Below are positions 53,121 through 62,041 of a DNA stretch of 64,000 nt, one piece after another; within the stretch, counting starts at the first letter, position 1; each line of letters begins with the position of its first letter. Made by a program: the position numbers and the translations under genes. Location of the stretch: contig OZ242188.1 in the NCBI GenBank assembly GCA_965205785.1, positions 1,922,001-1,986,000 on the forward strand, read 5' to 3'. Origin of the DNA: BJGV01 sp965205785. Its GTDB lineage: Bacteria; Pseudomonadota; Gammaproteobacteria; Burkholderiales; Nitrosomonadaceae. The notes beneath the pieces were generated by a model, which did no database searches, had not been told where the DNA came from, and saw only the letters and a program-made list of their open reading frames with translations.

Positions 53121-55433
53121 ATGCCGAATAAGTTAAAACAATCACAATCAGATTTACAGGAAAATGAGGAGCGGTTTCGTGCTATTTTTGATCATGCTGC
53201 AAATGGTATTGGAGTTTTAGACAATAACAATCATTACCTGCAGGTTAACCGTAAACTATGTGAAATTCTAGGTTATTCTGAGAGTGAATTAATTGGAAAA
53301 TCAGTAACTGAGATAACATATCCCGATGATCCTGAAGATGGCATAAATCATGAGGATCACCAGTTATCTGGTCTGGTCGATATGTTTCCACTTGAAAAAC
53401 GTTATATTAAGAAGAATGGTTCAATAATTTGGGTGCACGTCAACACTGCTGTGGTTCATGGGCCTTCAGGTAATCCGATATATTCAATCTCATCTATTAC
53501 TGATCTATCAGAGCGTAAAAGATTAGAAATATTTCATAGTGTTGCTAGAACTTTGGCTAAATCAAAAAGTATTTCAAAAGCCATGCCACGCATCATTAGA
53601 ATTATTTGTGAGACTATGGGATGGGATTGTGGTGCTCATTGGAAAATCGATGATGAAAGCCAGCAATATCGCTGTACTGAGACCTGGAGTCATACAAATA
53701 CGCAAATTAAAAAATTTATGACTTACAGTAGTCAATGTGTTTTCTCAGTAAATGATGAGGGTTTCATAAAACGTACTTGGTTAAGCAATCGTCCTATATG
53801 GCTTTCTGATATTACTACAGAGAAAATTTTTACACGTGCATCAGAAGCAAAACTACTTAGTGCATTTGCCTTCCGAATACTATCTGCAGATAAAACTATC
53901 GGTATCCTGGAATTTTTTAGCAGAGCCACTCAAAAACCAGATACAGCATTAAACGAAACAGTGCTGTCTATAGGTGTTCAAATAGGTCAGTTTATTCAAC
54001 ATAAACAAATAGAGGATGCACAGAAGAGAAGCGAGGCACAACTTTCCGGCATCATTCAGTCTGCCATGCAAGCTATCATCATGGTAGATGAAGAGATGAA
54101 TATTATTTTATTTAATCCAGCCGCTGAAAAAATATTCGGTTATAAAAGTAAAGAAGTAATTGGCACAAAAATTAATAAACTAATGCCAGCTCGACTAATG
54201 GGATTACGCCGTAATGGAGAAGAATTTCCTATTGAAGCAAGTATTTCACATCTTATTTTAAGCGGGAAGAAGTTATACACCATAATTTTATCTGATCTAT
54301 CGCTAAGCCTTGCTGCCGAAGAAAACTTGCATCTTGCCACCGAAGTAATAAAAAATGTTCAAGAGGCCATAGTTATTATTGATGCCTCAAAGAAGGTAAT
54401 TTCTGTTAACCCAGCTTTTACATCGATAACTGGTTATACGGAGGATGAAGCAATTGGAAAGATACCTAGAATATTTAATACTGAGATAAACAATAATGGT
54501 TCTTATCAGCTTATGTGGGATTCTCTTAAGAAAAATGGGCATTGGTATGGGGAAGTATGGGATAAAAGAAAAGATGGAGATTCTTTTTGCCAGGGTCTTT
54601 CACTTGATACTATTAATAATTTATATGGAGAGGTCACATACTACGCAGCTGTTTTCTATGACATTACTGATCGAAAACGCACAGAGGAAAGGATTTTAAA
54701 TTTAAATACTGAGTTAGAGAAACGAGTAATGGAGCGTACTCGCCAACTTCAGGCTTCTAATAAAGAGCTAGAAGCCTTTAGTTATTCGGTGTCACATGAT
54801 TTGCGTGCTCCTTTAAGGGGTATTGATGGGTTCAGTCAGTTACTCTTAAAAAAATATTCTAACCAGCTAGATGATTCTGGCAACAATTATCTACAACGAA
54901 TACGTAATGCAAGTGAACGTATGGGCCATTTAATAGATGACTTGTTGCAGTTATCAAAAGTTAGCGCAAGTAAGATCAAAACTAAACCTGTTGATTTAAG
55001 TAAATTAGTTCATTCAATATTTTCGGAATTACAAGAAACAGATCATGATAGAAAAGTAGAGCTTAAAATACAAAATGATGTATTTATTGATGCTGATCCT
55101 CGCCTTTTTCGAATTGTACTGGAAAATCTTATAAGTAATGCTTGGAAGTTTACCTGTAAGAAAGATAACACTGTTATTCATTTTGGTATTAAGGAACAGA
55201 ATGGTGAACAGGTGGTATTTGTCAAAGACAATGGGGCTGGATTTAATATAAAGTATGCTCATAAATTATTTGGTGCGTTTCAACGGCTACATGGTGTAAC
55301 TGAATTTGAAGGTACTGGTATCGGCCTAGCCACTGTATTGCGGATAATGAACCTACATGGTGGACGTATATGGGCAGATTCTAACTTGGGTGAAGGTGCT
55401 ACCTTTTATTTTTCTGTTCCACCCCCACAGTAA
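53121..55433 (+). CDS. PAS-GAF-PAS-PAS sensor histidine kinase
   Basis: A 770-residue kinase without membrane segments. PAS 1 covers about 10-135 (RFRAIFDHAANGIGVLDNNN). A GAF-like domain covers about 140-300 (ETMGWDCGAHWKID). PAS 2 (IIQSAMQAIIMVDEEMNI) and PAS 3 (VQEAIVIIDASKKVISVNPAF) run to about 525. HisKA has H559 in SVSHDLRAPLRG. The ATPase has N, G1 (DNGAGF) and G2 (GTGIGLA) boxes. The kinase core resembles bacteriophytochrome-type kinases that pair with Rcp1-like regulators, and such a regulator follows 33 bp downstream. The signal is unknown. Confidence 0.88.
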   Translation: MPNKLKQSQSDLQENEERFRAIFDHAANGIGVLDNNNHYLQVNRKLCEILGYSESELIGKSVTEITYPDDPEDGINHEDHQLSGLVDMFPLEKRYIKKNGSIIWVHVNTAVVHGPSGNPIYSISSITDLSERKRLEIFHSVARTLAKSKSISKAMPRIIRIICETMGWDCGAHWKIDDESQQYRCTETWSHTNTQIKKFMTYSSQCVFSVNDEGFIKRTWLSNRPIWLSDITTEKIFTRASEAKLLSAFAFRILSADKTIGILEFFSRATQKPDTALNETVLSIGVQIGQFIQHKQIEDAQKRSEAQLSGIIQSAMQAIIMVDEEMNIILFNPAAEKIFGYKSKEVIGTKINKLMPARLMGLRRNGEEFPIEASISHLILSGKKLYTIILSDLSLSLAAEENLHLATEVIKNVQEAIVIIDASKKVISVNPAFTSITGYTEDEAIGKIPRIFNTEINNNGSYQLMWDSLKKNGHWYGEVWDKRKDGDSFCQGLSLDTINNLYGEVTYYAAVFYDITDRKRTEERILNLNTELEKRVMERTRQLQASNKELEAFSYSVSHDLRAPLRGIDGFSQLLLKKYSNQLDDSGNNYLQRIRNASERMGHLIDDLLQLSKVSASKIKTKPVDLSKLVHSIFSELQETDHDRKVELKIQNDVFIDADPRLFRIVLENLISNAWKFTCKKDNTVIHFGIKEQNGEQVVFVKDNGAGFNIKYAHKLFGAFQRLHGVTEFEGTGIGLATVLRIMNLHGGRIWADSNLGEGATFYFSVPPPQ

Positions 55434-55466
55434 AATAGAGACAGGTTAAAAGAGGAAAAAGAAAGA

Positions 55467-55937
55467 TTGAGTACACAAACTATAGATAAAGTAATTCTGC
55501 TTTTGGAAGATAATCCTGATGACCGGGATCTTGCACTGTTGGCATTTAAAGAGGCAAATATTACTAATAAAATAGTAACTTGTTGTGATGGTGAAGAGGC
55601 TTTAGATTATCTGTTTGCGACAGGAGCTTATGCTAATCGTGACGCCAGAGTGCTGCCAGAGGTTATGCTTCTTGATTTGAAGCTTCCTAAAGTTGATGGC
55701 TTTGAAGTTCTTAAACGAGTACGTGAAGACTCAAGGACAAAATTACTTCCAGTAGTAGTTCTTACTACTTCATCAGAACAGAAAGACCTGGTGGAGAGCT
55801 ATCAGTTGGGCACAAATAGTTATGTTCGTAAGCCAGTTGATTTTGGTAAATTTATTGATTTTGCAAATCAGTTTGGATTGTACTGGCTAGAGTTGAATGA
55901 ATCTCCAGTACGCAGGGGTACTAGAAGAGAAAATTAA
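55467..55937 (+). CDS. Rcp1-type single-domain response regulator
   Basis: A 156-residue receiver domain. It has acidic residues E14/D15 (LLEDNPDDRDL), phosphoacceptor D70 (MLLDLKLPKVDGFEVL), the Thr in VLTTSSEQKD and the Lys in VRKPVDF. There is no output domain. The start is TTG 55467 after AGAGGA. It follows the PAS/GAF kinase and probably receives phosphate from it, as in Cph1-Rcp1-like pairs. Confidence 0.87.
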   Translation: MSTQTIDKVILLLEDNPDDRDLALLAFKEANITNKIVTCCDGEEALDYLFATGAYANRDARVLPEVMLLDLKLPKVDGFEVLKRVREDSRTKLLPVVVLTTSSEQKDLVESYQLGTNSYVRKPVDFGKFIDFANQFGLYWLELNESPVRRGTRREN

Positions 55938-56254
55938 GAAACTCATATATATAATTGTTCTAATATATTCTTTATAGCTAATTAGGCTAAACAGTAAATA
56001 AGTAAGTACTAATTAATTTAAAGAAATACCCTACGTTCAGCACGCTAGTATAGTTATTGGTAGAATATTAAATACTTGGCACGTATTTATATATGCAGAG
56101 AATTATTATTCTTATTCAAGCTTTCTGGTGTTAATACTAATTGTCATAACTTTTATATAGACAAATTCTTTTGTCAAAATATCAAGACGACGGACTAATT
56201 TAAATAGTACATAGACGATTAGTTTAAAAAACACCCTATTAATGGGGTAAAAAT
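55938..56254. other. AT-rich intergenic region
   Basis: About 317 bp with no supported gene. A -24-like element TTGGCACG at 56086-56093 lacks a matching -12 GC and is not called a promoter. No clear ribosome site precedes the 56255 ATG. Confidence 0.5.
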
Positions 56255-57205
56255 ATGGCACAGCAGATTTTGCGTGTTTTAATGATTGAAGATTCGGCAG
56301 ATGATGCAGAATTAATTTTATATCCACTTAAAGAGAGTGGCTTTAAAGTTCACTGTTTACGTGTTGAGTCTGTTGATGGCTTACAAAATGCATTAAAGGA
56401 TGAGAAATGGGATGTAATTCTATCTGATTATAATCTACCTGATTTTGACGCTGGGGAAGCATTAACACTACTTAAGGAGAATGATCTTGATATCCCATTG
56501 ATAATAGTATCAGGATGTATTGGTGAAGAAACTGCGGCTTCATTAATGAAGGCAGGTGCACATGATTTTGTAATGAAAGATAGTACTGCAAGACTAGTTC
56601 CTGTCGTACAGCGTAGCCTGCTAGAGGCTGAAAATCGTAAGCAATTTAGGCTCTCACAGGCTGCATTAAAAAAAAGCGAGGCTCGTTTCAGGGCAATCGC
56701 ATCGAATCTTCCCGGGGTAATGTTTCAGTTTATGCTTGAGGAGCAAGAGAAAATTAGCTTTCCATATGTAAGCGATGGCTCATTAATGTTACTTGGCTTA
56801 CATCCAGGTACTCTTATGGATACACCAGAGTTATTTTCAGAGATGATCATACCCCAAGACAAGCTATCCTACAGTAACTCAATGACTACCTCAGCTAATA
56901 ATCTTTCTCCCTGGAATTGGGAAGGTCGTATTCAAGTTGATAAGGAAAGTGGGGCAAAGTGGATTAGCTTACGTGCAACTCCTAGACAAATTTCTGATAA
57001 TACGATTTTATGGGATGGCATTGTGATTAACATCACTAGAAATAAGCTGGCCGAAATGGAAATAGCAAGTTCTCGTGAGCAACTAGCTGAACTTTCTTCA
57101 TATTTACAGAAAATTAAAGAACAGGAGCGTGCGCGTATTGCCAGAGAAATACATGATGATATCGGGGGCATCTTAACTGCAATTAAATGTGAATTACTAC
57201 CATGA
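56255..57205 (+). CDS. Receiver-PAS-HisKA_3 part of a hybrid histidine kinase cut by an internal TGA
   Basis: A 316-residue product. A receiver domain (acidic E12/D13, phosphoacceptor D58 in ILSDYNLPDFD, Lys in FVMKDS) is followed by a PAS domain (ASNLPGVMFQFM) and the NarL-type H-box with H300 (RIAREIHDDIGGILTAIK). The TGA at 57203-57205 stops the frame exactly inside the dimerisation helices. The same frame then continues open for a further 209 codons through the ATPase domain, so the ancestral protein had about 525 residues. A nonsense mutation, a sequencing error or read-through are all possible. Confidence 0.8.
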   Translation: MAQQILRVLMIEDSADDAELILYPLKESGFKVHCLRVESVDGLQNALKDEKWDVILSDYNLPDFDAGEALTLLKENDLDIPLIIVSGCIGEETAASLMKAGAHDFVMKDSTARLVPVVQRSLLEAENRKQFRLSQAALKKSEARFRAIASNLPGVMFQFMLEEQEKISFPYVSDGSLMLLGLHPGTLMDTPELFSEMIIPQDKLSYSNSMTTSANNLSPWNWEGRIQVDKESGAKWISLRATPRQISDNTILWDGIVINITRNKLAEMEIASSREQLAELSSYLQKIKEQERARIAREIHDDIGGILTAIKCELLP

Positions 57206-57277
57206 GCTGAGGGTGTAGCAAATAAACCAGCTTCATATAGAAAAAAAGCTGAGTCAATTGAATCTTTAGTTGATCAG

Positions 57278-57832
57278 GTGATTGATAGCACACGTAGAAT
57301 ATCAATGGACTTGCGCCCAGGTATACTAGATTGTGGGATTGTTGCTGCTGTTAAATGGCAGGCTAAAGAGTTTTGTGGGCGCGCAAGGCTCCGATATCGA
57401 ATTTCTTGTGATAGTGATGAAATTCCACTAGATTCAGACTTATCAGCAGCTATTTTTCGAATTTTTCAGGAAACATTAACGAATATATCAAAGCATGCTA
57501 AAGCTTCAAGACTACAAATTCGACTTTCTGAGAAAGATGGATGGATATATCTTGAAGTCACCGATAATGGCTGTGGAATTTCAGAACAGGATATGACAAA
57601 ACCAAAGTCATTTGGGATTCGTGGTATGCGTGAGCGTTGCCAGCAACTTAGAGGTAATTTGTTAATTACTGGCAAGCCAGACAAGGGGACTAAAATTAAT
57701 ATTTCAATTCCAGTAAACGCGATGGAAATATCATCTAAGGATTCAACTGATACAAATATAACATTAACAGCTTTACGGCCAACATTTGTGACCAATCAAA
57801 AAAATCTTACTAAAGCATTACATCAAACCTAA
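57278..57832 (+). CDS. ATPase half of the interrupted NarL-family kinase
   Basis: In the same frame as the 56255 gene and 24 codons beyond its TGA. From GTG 57278 the 184 residues contain the second dimerisation helix (STRRISMDLRPGILD) and a HATPase_c domain: N box FQETLTNISKHAKA, G1 VTDNGCGI, G2 KSFGIRGMRERC. If made alone it would be a catalytic domain without the phosphorylated His. There is no clear Shine-Dalgarno at the GTG. The response regulator starts 13 bp later. Confidence 0.75.
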   Translation: MIDSTRRISMDLRPGILDCGIVAAVKWQAKEFCGRARLRYRISCDSDEIPLDSDLSAAIFRIFQETLTNISKHAKASRLQIRLSEKDGWIYLEVTDNGCGISEQDMTKPKSFGIRGMRERCQQLRGNLLITGKPDKGTKINISIPVNAMEISSKDSTDTNITLTALRPTFVTNQKNLTKALHQT

Positions 57833-57845
57833 ATTTGGATTACAG

Positions 57846-58478
57846 ATGATACGAGTAATAATAGCTGATGATCACGCAATTGTACGCCAAGGATTAAGAC
57901 AAATACTTAGTGAAACTGATGATATTTCTGTTACAGGTGAGGCAGAAACCGGGCTACAAGCTATTAAGGCTGTAAGAGAAGATATTTTCGATGTTATGTT
58001 ACTTGATATTTCATTGCCTGACAGGAGTGGTATTGAGGTACTAAAACAAATTAAGAAAGAGAAGTCAAAATTGACAGTTCTGATGTTAAGTATGCATACA
58101 GAACATGAATTTGCAGTGCGTGCATTAAAGGCAGGTGCAGCTGGCTATCTTAATAAACAGAGTGCTCCCTCACAACTCGTTACTGCAATACGCCAGGTTG
58201 CCACTGGGAAAAAGTATATTAGTGCAGCTCTTGCTCAAGAGCTTGCGAATACATTAGGGCAAGATACTGAGCAGCCATTACATGAGACTTTGTCTGATCG
58301 GGAGTTTCAGACTTTATGTCTAATTGCATCAGGAAAGACTCCCTCTGATATCTCAACTGAGTTATGTCTAAGCCCTAAGACAATAAGTGTATATAGATCC
58401 CGCCTTCTTGAGAAACTTAAGCTGAGTAACAATTCAGAGTTGACTCGATATGCAATTAGAAATCATTTAGTTGATTAA
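57846..58478 (+). CDS. NarL/FixJ-family response regulator
   Basis: A 210-residue regulator. The receiver has D8/D9, phosphoacceptor D54 (MLLDISLPDRSG) and a KQSAPSQL segment. A C-terminal LuxR-type HTH is present (LSDREFQTLCLIASGKTPSDIS, then LSPKTISVYRSRLLEKL). It pairs naturally with the HisKA_3 kinase just upstream; the damage to that kinase raises the question of how it is phosphorylated. Targets are unknown. Confidence 0.9.
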   Translation: MIRVIIADDHAIVRQGLRQILSETDDISVTGEAETGLQAIKAVREDIFDVMLLDISLPDRSGIEVLKQIKKEKSKLTVLMLSMHTEHEFAVRALKAGAAGYLNKQSAPSQLVTAIRQVATGKKYISAALAQELANTLGQDTEQPLHETLSDREFQTLCLIASGKTPSDISTELCLSPKTISVYRSRLLEKLKLSNNSELTRYAIRNHLVD

Positions 58479-58679
58479 CTCTCTCTTACCCTTCTTTTTT
58501 CCTAATATAAGCTAACTAATTTAGAGAACAGTGGCATTTTCCCTGTTTATTAAGCTTATAGGTCTACATTTTGTCTGTTAACTTGGATGCAATTATTAAT
58601 TCTGAGTTTTTTGTTTAATTCAAAGAGCTTTCTAAATCAAATAATAAATTATCTTAGTTATTTTGGGAGGAATAATAAA

Positions 58680-59459
58680 GTGAATAGCACTAAAGATAAA
58701 AAATTAAATGCTAGATCAATACAAATTAATAAAAATAACAAAGAAAATTCAATTGGCATCAATGAATTCTATGGTCAGATCGAGAATTATGCACAGCAAA
58801 TACGAGGAACAGATGATTTAAATGAAATGGCAAATATTCTTGATATAGCGTTAATCGAAACTAAAAATTTATATTTTAGTGATGAAGTCAAAAATGCGCG
58901 TGGACATGTATATCGTACAGGGAAAGATATTGAAGTATTAAAAACCGAATTGGAAGCACTCCAGAATTTAGTGCATACGGATCAGCTTACAGGAGCCTTA
59001 AATCGGGCTGGATTCAATACTTCTCTAGTAAAGGAAGCTTTACAAGCAGATCGACACAATAACTCATTATGTTTAGTGTCAATTAATATTGATGATTTCA
59101 AAGCATTAACAGATATTTACGGTAATCAATTAGGTAACCAAACCTTATCTCATTTAATAAATGTTATTAAGGAATCTCTGCGACCTAGTGATATTGTTGC
59201 ACGCATTGGTTTGGAGGAATTTATTATTTTATTACCGAATACCACTTTAGAACTAGCTACTCAAATTACAAATCGATTGCAGAGCAATTTGGCTGAGAGA
59301 AGCCTGATATATGCTGATAAGTCTATGCCTATTTCATTTAGTGCTGGTATAGCCATACGAACACGATATGAGCATCAAAATTCTGTAATTGGTCGTGCTG
59401 ATAGAGCATTACATATTGCAAAAATTGATGGAAAAAAACAAATCTCTGTAGCAAATTAA
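58680..59459 (+). CDS. GGDEF-like domain protein with degenerate active-site motif
   Basis: A 259-residue protein started at GTG 58680, which has a strong GGGAGGA box nine bases upstream; a longer frame from ATG 58587 adds a hydrophobic segment. A helical N-terminal region precedes a GGDEF-fold domain (TDQLTGALNRAGF, then SINIDDFKALTDIYGNQLG). The signature reads G177-L-E-E-F instead of GGDEF, and the usual GD before VL is GN. It may be an inactive or altered diguanylate cyclase with a sensory or scaffolding role. It precedes fliT by 23 bp. Confidence 0.8.
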   Translation: MNSTKDKKLNARSIQINKNNKENSIGINEFYGQIENYAQQIRGTDDLNEMANILDIALIETKNLYFSDEVKNARGHVYRTGKDIEVLKTELEALQNLVHTDQLTGALNRAGFNTSLVKEALQADRHNNSLCLVSINIDDFKALTDIYGNQLGNQTLSHLINVIKESLRPSDIVARIGLEEFIILLPNTTLELATQITNRLQSNLAERSLIYADKSMPISFSAGIAIRTRYEHQNSVIGRADRALHIAKIDGKKQISVAN

Positions 59460-59482
59460 AATTTAATGTAACTTAACTAAAT

Positions 59483-59803
59483 ATGACAATGAATAATAGT
59501 TTTGAGATTATTGCTATTTATGAAGCTATTCTGACTATAACAGGTCAAATGCTAAAAGCGGCACAGAATGCCGATTGGGAAAGGCTGGTTGAACTGGAAC
59601 AGGAATGCAGAGGATTAACAAAGAAACTTATAATAAATGATGAAAATAAGATTCTGAGCAGTGATTTACGACAACGTAAACAAGAGATTATTCAGAAAAT
59701 TCTTTCAGATGATGCAGAAATTAGAATCCTGACTCAGCCATGGATGGCACAACTACAAAATATTCTTAGTAATCCAGTCTATAAGCGTTGTTTGCAGGCG
59801 TAA
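59483..59803 (+). CDS. fliT: Flagellar export chaperone FliT-like protein
   Basis: A 106-residue helical protein with FliT features: YEAILTITGQMLKAAQNADWERLVELEQEC and a second helix with RQRKQEIIQKILSDDAEIR. FliT chaperones the filament cap FliD and, in enterics, inhibits FlhDC. fliD is not in the window. The assignment rests on length, pattern and flagellar context. Confidence 0.75.
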   Translation: MTMNNSFEIIAIYEAILTITGQMLKAAQNADWERLVELEQECRGLTKKLIINDENKILSSDLRQRKQEIIQKILSDDAEIRILTQPWMAQLQNILSNPVYKRCLQA

Positions 59804-60216
59804 AAAATTATACTTAATAACTAAAATCAATTGCAATCAATTTAATTGTAATATGATGCTAATCAATTGCTTATCTTCTGATCTACTTAAAATAGATTAA
59901 GATCATATATGCTAACTTAGCTATTGATTTGTTTTTCCCCCTTTTCCCCTAATCTTTGAATATGGCACCTCAAGTAATTACTAAAGGTAGCTGTTTGATT
60001 GCCGAAGATATTATTACCTGAGTAATATTTTTTGGGTAGTTACTTGCATATGTAAGTATTTGTGCTACAACAAACTCAGTACGTAGAATTAATTATTACG
60101 TGGCGACCAAGGATAAATATTTTACTTAGCTTTTACTTTATAGCCTAGTAATTAAGCACCTTCTGTTCAGCCCCCTGAAATTTTTGAAACATAATACCAA
60201 CTGGAGAGAAGTAAGA
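59804..60216. other. Regulatory region upstream of ycgR
   Basis: About 410 non-coding bp. It contains two copies of AATCAATTGC (59825 and 59861) and the sigma-28-type promoter described separately. A GGAGAG box stands before ATG 60217. Confidence 0.5.
59982..60008 (+). promoter_or_regulatory. Sigma-28 (FliA)-type promoter upstream of ycgR
   Basis: TAAA at 59982-59985, a 15-bp spacer and GCCGAAGA at 60001-60008 match the FliA consensus TAAA-N15-GCCGATAA with two mismatches in the -10. fliA lies on the opposite strand 1.2 kb away. In enterics ycgR is a FliA-dependent class III gene, which fits. The leader to the start codon would be about 200 nt. Confidence 0.6.
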
Positions 60217-61098
60217 ATGAGCGGAAATAACCAGTTTGATGGGGTGATAGAGCTATCTCCAGAAATAGAAGATAAAAAATTTCGTGTTTCTTCAAAACCT
60301 GCTATCCAGAGTATTTTAGGGGCAGTGAAGCAAAGAAATATACTGGTTGCTCTTCATTTTGGTCACAATAATGATTATATATTAACTTCAATTTTAGCGA
60401 TTAATTCAGAACTCCAAAGAATTGTTGTTGATTTTGGTGAAGCTGAGAAATTAAGTAAGATTGCCCTAGATACAAAAAATATCACTTTTGTAACCTCTCA
60501 AGAGCAATCTAAAATTCAATTTACTTGTACAGGCATTAAAAAAATTCAGTTTGAAGGTCGTAATGCTTTCAGTATCGAATTACCAGAGTCTATTTTACAT
60601 ATTAAAAAGAGGCAGTATTATCAAATTACAAAGCCATCTTCCACAAAATTAAAATGTATTGTGCCACTTCCAAACGAGTATCATTCCAATAGTACAGAGA
60701 TTATAGTGCATGATATTAGTTGTGGTGGCATAACACTCATTGAGCAAGACTCTTTAGTTAATTTTGAATGCGGAGAAGTATATAAAAATTGTCAAATTGA
60801 TTTGCCAGGAGTAGGAACTCTAAATATTGCGATTAGAGTTAAGAATACATATAAGGTAACATTAGATAATGGGCTTATTTGTAAACATGCGGGATGTGAA
60901 TTTATAAATTCACCGCAAGAAATGTTAGAGATGGTACGACAATATATTTCAAAACTAAAGCAGGTAGAAATTAAGCAGGCCATTGCTGAGAATCGCTTCA
61001 AGGTAAATCCTGAAGCTGTAGCTGATCGATTATTAGAAACAGTAAGAGAATTGATACGATCTAAGAATAATCAAGAGTCAAAGCCAAATAATGAATAA
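60217..61098 (+). CDS. ycgR: YcgR-type flagellar brake protein with altered PilZ motif
   Basis: A 293-residue protein: an N-terminal YcgR domain (PAIQSILGAVKQRNILVALHFG) and a C-terminal PilZ domain. PilZ binding of c-di-GMP needs R-x3-R and D/N-x-S-x2-G. The second is intact (D166-I-S168-C-G-G171), but the first reads R132-Q-Y-Y-Q136, so the second Arg is Gln (CAA, one transition from CGA). Binding may be weakened. YcgR slows the flagellar motor at high c-di-GMP. The start is ATG 60217 after GGAGAG. Confidence 0.85.
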   Translation: MSGNNQFDGVIELSPEIEDKKFRVSSKPAIQSILGAVKQRNILVALHFGHNNDYILTSILAINSELQRIVVDFGEAEKLSKIALDTKNITFVTSQEQSKIQFTCTGIKKIQFEGRNAFSIELPESILHIKKRQYYQITKPSSTKLKCIVPLPNEYHSNSTEIIVHDISCGGITLIEQDSLVNFECGEVYKNCQIDLPGVGTLNIAIRVKNTYKVTLDNGLICKHAGCEFINSPQEMLEMVRQYISKLKQVEIKQAIAENRFKVNPEAVADRLLETVRELIRSKNNQESKPNNE

Positions 61099-61137
61099 TC
61101 AGTTACTATTTACTTATCTCCACAGAAAACATTATTA

Positions 61138-61180
61138 AAAAAATGCCCTTTCCTCTGCTATATAGAGGAAAAAGCATTTT
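61138..61180. terminator. Bidirectional terminator between ycgR and fliA
   Basis: An imperfect stem with ends AAAATGC / GCATTTT and inner arms around TTTCCTCT / AGAGGAAA. It has A and T runs on both sides and stands between the convergent ycgR and fliA genes. Confidence 0.75.
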
Positions 61181-61199
61181 AACTTTTATAGATTGTAAA

Positions 61200-61925
61200 T
61201 CAAATACTTCTTAGTCGACTCCGCAGCCGGGCTACAGCCTGAGTATGTAATTGACATACCCTTGATTCACTAACTCCTAATACTTCACCAATCTCTCTCA
61301 AATTCATCTCTTGTTCATAGTGCATACCCATCACCATTTTTTCTCTTTGAGGTAGATCACCAATTGCCTTTATTAACATCTTTTTAAGACGATCATCCAT
61401 GAGGAGCTCTAATGGATCACTTTGTGAATCTGAACATAAGCGGTCAAAAAATGGTTCATCATCAGTTTTCTGAAAATCTTCATAAAACATTAATTGACCT
61501 CCTCGTGCATCTTGAAGAGTCTCCTGATACTCTGTAAGGGGTATTTCTAATTCGGAAGCTAGTTCCTGCTCACTTGGTGTTCGCCCCATACGTTGCTCTA
61601 GAGTTCTCACTGCCATTTCAATTTGGCGCATTTTCTTTCTGATCCCACGGGGTAACCAGTCAGCCTCCCGTAACTCATCTAGAATAGAGCCACGGATACG
61701 TTGAGCAGCATAACTTTCAAACTGACGCCCATGTGACCCTTCGTAACGTTTAATTGCATCCAACAAACCAATCATTCCAGCTTGTATAAGATCATCAACT
61801 TGTACAGAAGCTGGTAATCTGGCCATCATATGATGGGCTATACGTTTTACCAGCGGTGTAAACTTCTCTACAAATTGTTCTTTATCAACGGTATCTATAG
61901 TGGCGCTTAAAGTAGCAGTATTCAT
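61200..61925 (-). CDS. fliA: Flagellar sigma factor FliA (sigma-28)
   Basis: A 241-residue sigma-70-family protein. Region 2 (TPLVKRIAHHMMARLPASVQVDDLIQAGMIGLLDAI), region 3 (RTLEQRMGRTPSEQELASELE) and region 4 (LREIGEVLGVSESRVCQLHTQAVARL) are all present. It transcribes late flagellar and chemotaxis genes. It lies 117 bp downstream of flhC on the same strand, under likely FlhDC control. Confidence 0.96.
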   Translation of the reverse strand: MNTATLSATIDTVDKEQFVEKFTPLVKRIAHHMMARLPASVQVDDLIQAGMIGLLDAIKRYEGSHGRQFESYAAQRIRGSILDELREADWLPRGIRKKMRQIEMAVRTLEQRMGRTPSEQELASELEIPLTEYQETLQDARGGQLMFYEDFQKTDDEPFFDRLCSDSQSDPLELLMDDRLKKMLIKAIGDLPQREKMVMGMHYEQEMNLREIGEVLGVSESRVCQLHTQAVARLRSRLRSI

Positions 61926-62041
61926 AATAGTAGTCTTTTTATCAAAGTGTTATGCCAAAATGGCTATTCAAAACATATAGTTGTATTAAATTTGATACTT
62001 GTGCTTTATTTCCATTAAATGTGATTTCAAAATAAATATTC

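Noticed and set aside
53104..53130. A sigma-28-like element (CAAA-N15-GCCGAATA)
   Set aside because: It overlaps the ATGCCGAAT start codon of the PAS kinase, so it cannot drive that gene from its normal start; likely chance.
56086..56093. A sigma-54-like -24 element, TTGGCACG
   Set aside because: No GC pair at the required -12 distance; the following sequence is only AT.
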